This document shows positions 6,692 through 9,414 of a stretch of DNA of 9,414 bases, in pieces. The stretch covers positions 1-9,414 of the forward strand of contig JAQUZK010000038.1 of NCBI GenBank assembly GCA_028691335.1, written 5' to 3'. This DNA is from Candidatus Izemoplasmatales bacterium. Lineage in GTDB: Bacteria > Bacillota_I > Bacilli_A > Izemoplasmatales > Hujiaoplasmataceae. The notes below the pieces were generated by a model that was not told the origin of the DNA, ran no database searches, and saw nothing but the letters and a program-made list of their open reading frames with translations. The position numbers were made by a program, and so were the translations under genes. Within the stretch, counting starts at the first letter, position 1; every line of letters begins with the position of its first letter.

Positions 6692-6697
6692 TATAAT
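6692..6697 (+). promoter_or_regulatory. -10 box for the VWA lipoprotein gene
   Basis: TATAAT at 6692-6697 is a perfect -10 hexamer. The hexamer 17 bases upstream (AATTTT) is no -35 box; the direct-repeat site takes its place, which suggests an activator-dependent promoter. A start near 6704 would leave a leader of only about 17 bases, just enough for the AAGGAG at 6707-6712. A further upstream start is therefore possible. Confidence 0.5.
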
Positions 6698-6720
6698 TAA
6701 ATCAAAAAGGAGTGAAAAAT

Positions 6721-8244
6721 GTGAAAAAAGTTCTTGTTTTAAGTTATTTATTATTAAGTTTTTTGCTAGTTGGATGTGCTGCAAACCAAAATTATTATGA
6801 TCCTAATTACAATATTAACCAGGGATATTTACCTGAAAGCGGAGAAGAGTATTCAGAAATTTCGGAAAATCCATTTATATCAACTAATGATATGCCAGTT
6901 TCTACTTTCTCAGCTGATGTAGATACAGCTTCTTATTCAATCATCAGAAGAAAGTTAAATGATAATACATTACCTAACATAAATTCTATCCGTATCGAAG
7001 AAATGGTTAACTACTTTAATTATAATCTTGCAGGTCCTGAGGGCGATGAAGTTATTCATGTGACAAAAGAGCTAAGCAAAGCTCCTTGGAATGAAAATCA
7101 TCAATTGTTAATGTTAGGATTAAAGACAGAAGATATTGTATTTGAAGACTCCGTACCAAGTAATCTAGTATTTTTACTAGATGTGTCTGGAAGTATGAAC
7201 TCAGAAGATAAATTACCACTTTTAAAAAGCGCTATACGTCTTTTAGTTGATGAGTTAAGGCCACAAGACAGAATATCAATAGTAGTTTATGCTGGGGCTG
7301 CCGGTGTGATATTAGACGGCGGAGATGTCGGTAATAAAGAAAATATTCTAGATGCTATAGACAGTTTAGAAGCAGGTGGTTCTACCGCTGGAGCGGAAGG
7401 CATTGAGCTTGCTTACAATATAGCTGCTAAAAACTATATTGAAGGCGGAAACAATCGTGTTATTTTAGGAACAGATGGAGATTTCAATGTTGGTGTTTCC
7501 ACTGAAAGAGGCTTAGAAAATTTAATCACAGAGAAAAAAGAATCTGGTATTTTCTTAACAACTCTCGGTTTTGGAGTCGGAAATTTGAAAGATAACAAAC
7601 TAGAAACTCTAGCAAATAAAGGTAACGGAGTATATCACTACATTGATTCAATTCTTGAGGCGAAAAAAGTTTTCGCATCAGAACTTGGCGCTAATTTAGT
7701 AACTGTTGCTAAAGATGTAAAACTACAAGTAGAGTTTAACCCTGTACATGTAAAGGGCTATCGATTAATTGGTTACGAGAACAGATTATTAAGTTACGAT
7801 GATTTTAATAATGATGATAAGGATGCTGGAGACCTAGGTGCTGGCCATGAAGTAATAGTCTTCTATGAAATAATCCCTGCTAATAGTGATGAAGAAATTA
7901 ATCCATTAGAATTTGAAATCCCTGAAGAGTTGAAATATGATGGAGAAAACTTTGAGGATGAACTACTTAATTTAGCAATCAGATATAAAGACCCTGACTC
8001 TGATGTATCTAATAAAGATGAATATATAGTTTATGCAAATGAATATACAGAAATCCCTAGTGATGAATTTTTGTTTGGTACTTGCGTGGTAGAATTCGGA
8101 TTATTACTAAGGGATTCACCTCATAAATCATCTTCATCATATCAAAATATTTTTTCACGTCTAACACCTTTAATAGGTAGTGACGACGCGAAAGATGAGT
8201 TATATCATTTAGTTCAAAAAGCTCAAAATTTAAAAGACAATTAA
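6721..8244 (+). CDS. Surface lipoprotein with von Willebrand factor A domain, YfbK-like
   Basis: A 507-residue protein exported and anchored as a lipoprotein (signal MKKVLVLSYLLLSFLLVGC, lipidated Cys19). After a Tyr/Asn-rich linker comes the YfbK-type N-terminal domain (FSADVDTASYSIIRRKLND at about 63-81, then RIEEMVNYFNY). The VWA domain follows, with a complete MIDAS metal site: DVSGSM (154-159), Thr222 in GGSTAGAEG and Asp252 in GTDGDF. The C-terminal YfbK-type domain has DAGDLGAGHEVIVFYEI (about 368-384) and a helical tail. Such proteins probably bind partner proteins through the metal site; their cellular role is poorly known. I start at GTG 6721: AAGGAG (6707-6712) is 8 bases away, whereas an in-frame GTG at 6712 overlaps that site. 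The gene diverges from a two-component operon, and its promoter carries a probable regulator site. It ends 5 bases before a strong hairpin. Confidence 0.92.
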   Translation: MKKVLVLSYLLLSFLLVGCAANQNYYDPNYNINQGYLPESGEEYSEISENPFISTNDMPVSTFSADVDTASYSIIRRKLNDNTLPNINSIRIEEMVNYFNYNLAGPEGDEVIHVTKELSKAPWNENHQLLMLGLKTEDIVFEDSVPSNLVFLLDVSGSMNSEDKLPLLKSAIRLLVDELRPQDRISIVVYAGAAGVILDGGDVGNKENILDAIDSLEAGGSTAGAEGIELAYNIAAKNYIEGGNNRVILGTDGDFNVGVSTERGLENLITEKKESGIFLTTLGFGVGNLKDNKLETLANKGNGVYHYIDSILEAKKVFASELGANLVTVAKDVKLQVEFNPVHVKGYRLIGYENRLLSYDDFNNDDKDAGDLGAGHEVIVFYEIIPANSDEEINPLEFEIPEELKYDGENFEDELLNLAIRYKDPDSDVSNKDEYIVYANEYTEIPSDEFLFGTCVVEFGLLLRDSPHKSSSSYQNIFSRLTPLIGSDDAKDELYHLVQKAQNLKDN

Positions 8245-8249
8245 TAATT

Positions 8250-8276
8250 ATGGTGGTCGGAGATACCGACCACCAT
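8250..8276. terminator. Hairpin terminator between converging genes
   Basis: ATGGTGGTCGG (8250-8260) and CCGACCACCAT (8266-8276) form a perfect 11-bp GC-rich stem with a 5-base loop, 5 bases after the VWA gene stop and 4 bases after the DUF1667 gene stop on the other strand. On the plus strand TTGTTTATAA follows, a modest U tract; on the minus strand AATTATTAAT follows, weaker. It probably serves mainly the VWA gene and perhaps both. Confidence 0.8.
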
Positions 8277-8280
8277 TTGT

Positions 8281-8637
8281 TTATAAATTATCTTTTCGTA
8301 CATCCTTTGTTAAAATCAAATTTGAATCAGTATTTAAAAAGTTTTGAACTAATATATCCCCAGCACACATTTCTTTATGAATCAATATTTTATTTATAAA
8401 TTCCATTGCTTCTTTAATTTGGTTTTTAGGAATAGGCTTATCTGTCTTTACGCTAGCAATAGGTATATTCTTAAATACTGTTCTAACAGTTGATGTTAAT
8501 GTTCTTCTAGGATTGTTCATTTCATCAAGAACATACAACTCTCCTCTTTTACACATATTACCTGATATTCTTTTATTATCATCCACGTTGATATGACAGC
8601 CTCTTGGACATACAATACATATAAAATCTTTACTCAT
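8281..8637 (-). CDS. DUF1667 family protein, cysteine-motif partner of an FAD oxidoreductase
   Basis: A 118-residue cytoplasmic protein starting with CIVCPRGC: Cys7, Cys10, Cys14 and Cys29 in a CxxCxxxC...C pattern resembling the [4Fe-4S] or zinc motif at the N-terminus of molybdopterin oxidoreductases. The remainder (GNMCKRGELYVLDEMNNPRR, then PIASVKTDKPIPK) is typical of DUF1667 proteins. These are regularly encoded right after an FAD/NAD(P)-dependent oxidoreductase, often near glycerol kinase and glycerol-3-phosphate dehydrogenase genes. No function is proven; an electron-transfer subunit is the natural guess. Its ATG overlaps the oxidoreductase TGA (ATGA at 8634-8637), so translation is coupled. 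Length is normal. Cys91 is an additional cysteine outside the cluster motif. Confidence 0.85.
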   Translation of the reverse strand: MSKDFICIVCPRGCHINVDDNKRISGNMCKRGELYVLDEMNNPRRTLTSTVRTVFKNIPIASVKTDKPIPKNQIKEAMEFINKILIHKEMCAGDILVQNFLNTDSNLILTKDVRKDNL

Positions 8638-9414
8638 AAAGATATATCCTCCACTTCCAATAAAAGATCTTTATTTTTATGTAAATTTTTATAATCAAAA
8701 CTAAGTGTTTCCATCTCAGCTGGAGCCAAAAATGTTTTTATTTTTTCGAAAATGACTTCTTCTCCTTGATAAACTTTAATTTTAGCTTTGTCAATTTTCT
8801 TTTGAACTCTAAAGTTTAAAACTAATTCTTGATTTACCCAACCAAAATCAATCATTTGTGGTGTAGTAAATAAAGTGTTTTTACCCGGAATAACATTAAT
8901 AACCTGTCTTTTTTCAACAAGGTTATTTAAGTAATTAGCTGCGGCTTTCCCCGCTCTTAAGCTTTCTTTAGAAACATTGTCTACTAAATCATGAACCTGT
9001 AAACTATTACCACAAATGAATAGACCTTCTATTGAGGTTTCGTAAGCTTGATTTACTTTAACACTTTTTGTTCTTGTATCAAAATCAACCTTCAGGTTAT
9101 CTAATAAAGTTATATCCGGAATCAATCCTATTGATAATAATAAAGTATCTACATTAAAAATTTTCTCGGTTTCTTTAATAGGTAAAAAATTTTGATCAAC
9201 TTTTTGGATTGTAATTGATTTTAATTTATTATTACAATCGCTTTCTACTTCAGTTACTGTATGTGATAAGAATAGTGGAATCTTAAAATCATTTAAGCAC
9301 TGAACAATATTACGATTTAACCCGTTAGAATATGGCATAATTTCAGCTACACCAAGAACACTTGCACCTTCTAATTGCATTCTTCTAGCCATAATTAATC
9401 CGATATCACCGCTT
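8634..9414 (-). CDS. FAD/NAD(P)-dependent oxidoreductase, C-terminal part (cut by the right edge)
   Basis: The reading frame is open to the window edge, so this is the last 259 residues of a longer protein (family about 410-430 residues). The ATG at 9392 is internal: the codons before it read SGDIGLI, continuing into MARRMQLEGASV, the glycine-rich dinucleotide-binding turn of the NAD(P) domain. Further motifs are VDTLLLSIGLIPD (9114-9152) and IEGLFICGN (9006-9032), the second FAD-contact motif, with Asn where many flavoproteins have Asp, followed by VHDLVDNVSKESLRAGKAAA. This order is that of pyridine nucleotide-disulfide oxidoreductase-fold enzymes paired with DUF1667 proteins, often in glycerol-3-phosphate loci. 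A C-terminal beta-rich domain (LVLNFRVQKKI onward) follows. The substrate is unknown. It is co-translated with the next gene by a 4-base overlap. Confidence 0.88.
   Translation of the reverse strand, partial: SGDIGLIMARRMQLEGASVLGVAEIMPYSNGLNRNIVQCLNDFKIPLFLSHTVTEVESDCNNKLKSITIQKVDQNFLPIKETEKIFNVDTLLLSIGLIPDITLLDNLKVDFDTRTKSVKVNQAYETSIEGLFICGNSLQVHDLVDNVSKESLRAGKAAANYLNNLVEKRQVINVIPGKNTLFTTPQMIDFGWVNQELVLNFRVQKKIDKAKIKVYQGEEVIFEKIKTFLAPAEMETLSFDYKNLHKNKDLLLEVEDISL

Noticed and set aside
6712..6720. GTG at 6712 as start of the VWA lipoprotein
   Set aside because: Its first base is the last G of the AAGGAG site itself; GTG 6721 has 8-base spacing and a normal MKK signal peptide start.
8634..8637. 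TGA read as tryptophan (mycoplasma code)
   Set aside because: TGA ends the oxidoreductase exactly in an ATGA overlap with the next gene, and tryptophan is encoded by TGG, for example in the PWPW segment of the aldo/keto reductase.
9390..9392. ATG at 9392 as the true start of the oxidoreductase
   Set aside because: The upstream codons up to the window edge are open and encode SGDIGLI, part of the NAD(P)-binding turn, so the gene starts outside the window.

Overview
The window is about 70% A+T by eye. It carries nine protein-coding genes, one of them visibly frameshifted and one cut by the right edge. All lie on the minus strand except one central gene on the plus strand. Strong AGGAGG-type ribosome binding sites, lipoprotein signal peptides, TGG for tryptophan and TGA used as a real stop (the ATGA overlap at 8634-8637) suggest a low-GC Gram-positive or wall-less relative with the standard code, such as an Acholeplasma/Izemoplasma/Haloplasma-type lineage or a low-GC clostridium. 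The placement is inference; no marker gene is present.

Left part (1-1262): an RnfC-type subunit of a membrane ferredoxin:NAD+ oxidoreductase, read right to left. Its first [4Fe-4S] motif is in frame. The second motif is intact but lies in another frame after a four-A run, so the gene as sequenced is frameshifted. It has its own good promoter. Next (1354-2641) is a two-gene operon of an AroQ-type chorismate mutase and a low-specificity threonine aldolase, one base apart. A strong terminator (2703-2747) separates it from an aldo/keto reductase (2768-3601).

Centre (3722-8244): a cell-envelope module. On the minus strand, an OmpR/PhoB-type response regulator, a membrane sensor kinase and an unrecognised acidic lipoprotein form an apparent operon. 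Facing away from it on the plus strand is a lipoprotein with a YfbK-type von Willebrand factor A domain. The shared intergenic region holds two perfect copies of TTTTTTGTCA on an 11-bp period, ending 11 bp before a TATAAT. This geometry matches PhoB-type activator sites, so the two-component system probably controls the surface VWA protein. This is the most interesting part of the window.

Right part (8250-9414): after a perfect 11-bp hairpin between converging genes comes a redox pair on the minus strand. It consists of the C-terminal part of an FAD/NAD(P)-dependent oxidoreductase and, overlapping its stop, a small cysteine-motif protein of the DUF1667 family. No RNA genes, mobile elements or CRISPR arrays were seen, and no gene-free stretch exceeds about 150 bases.
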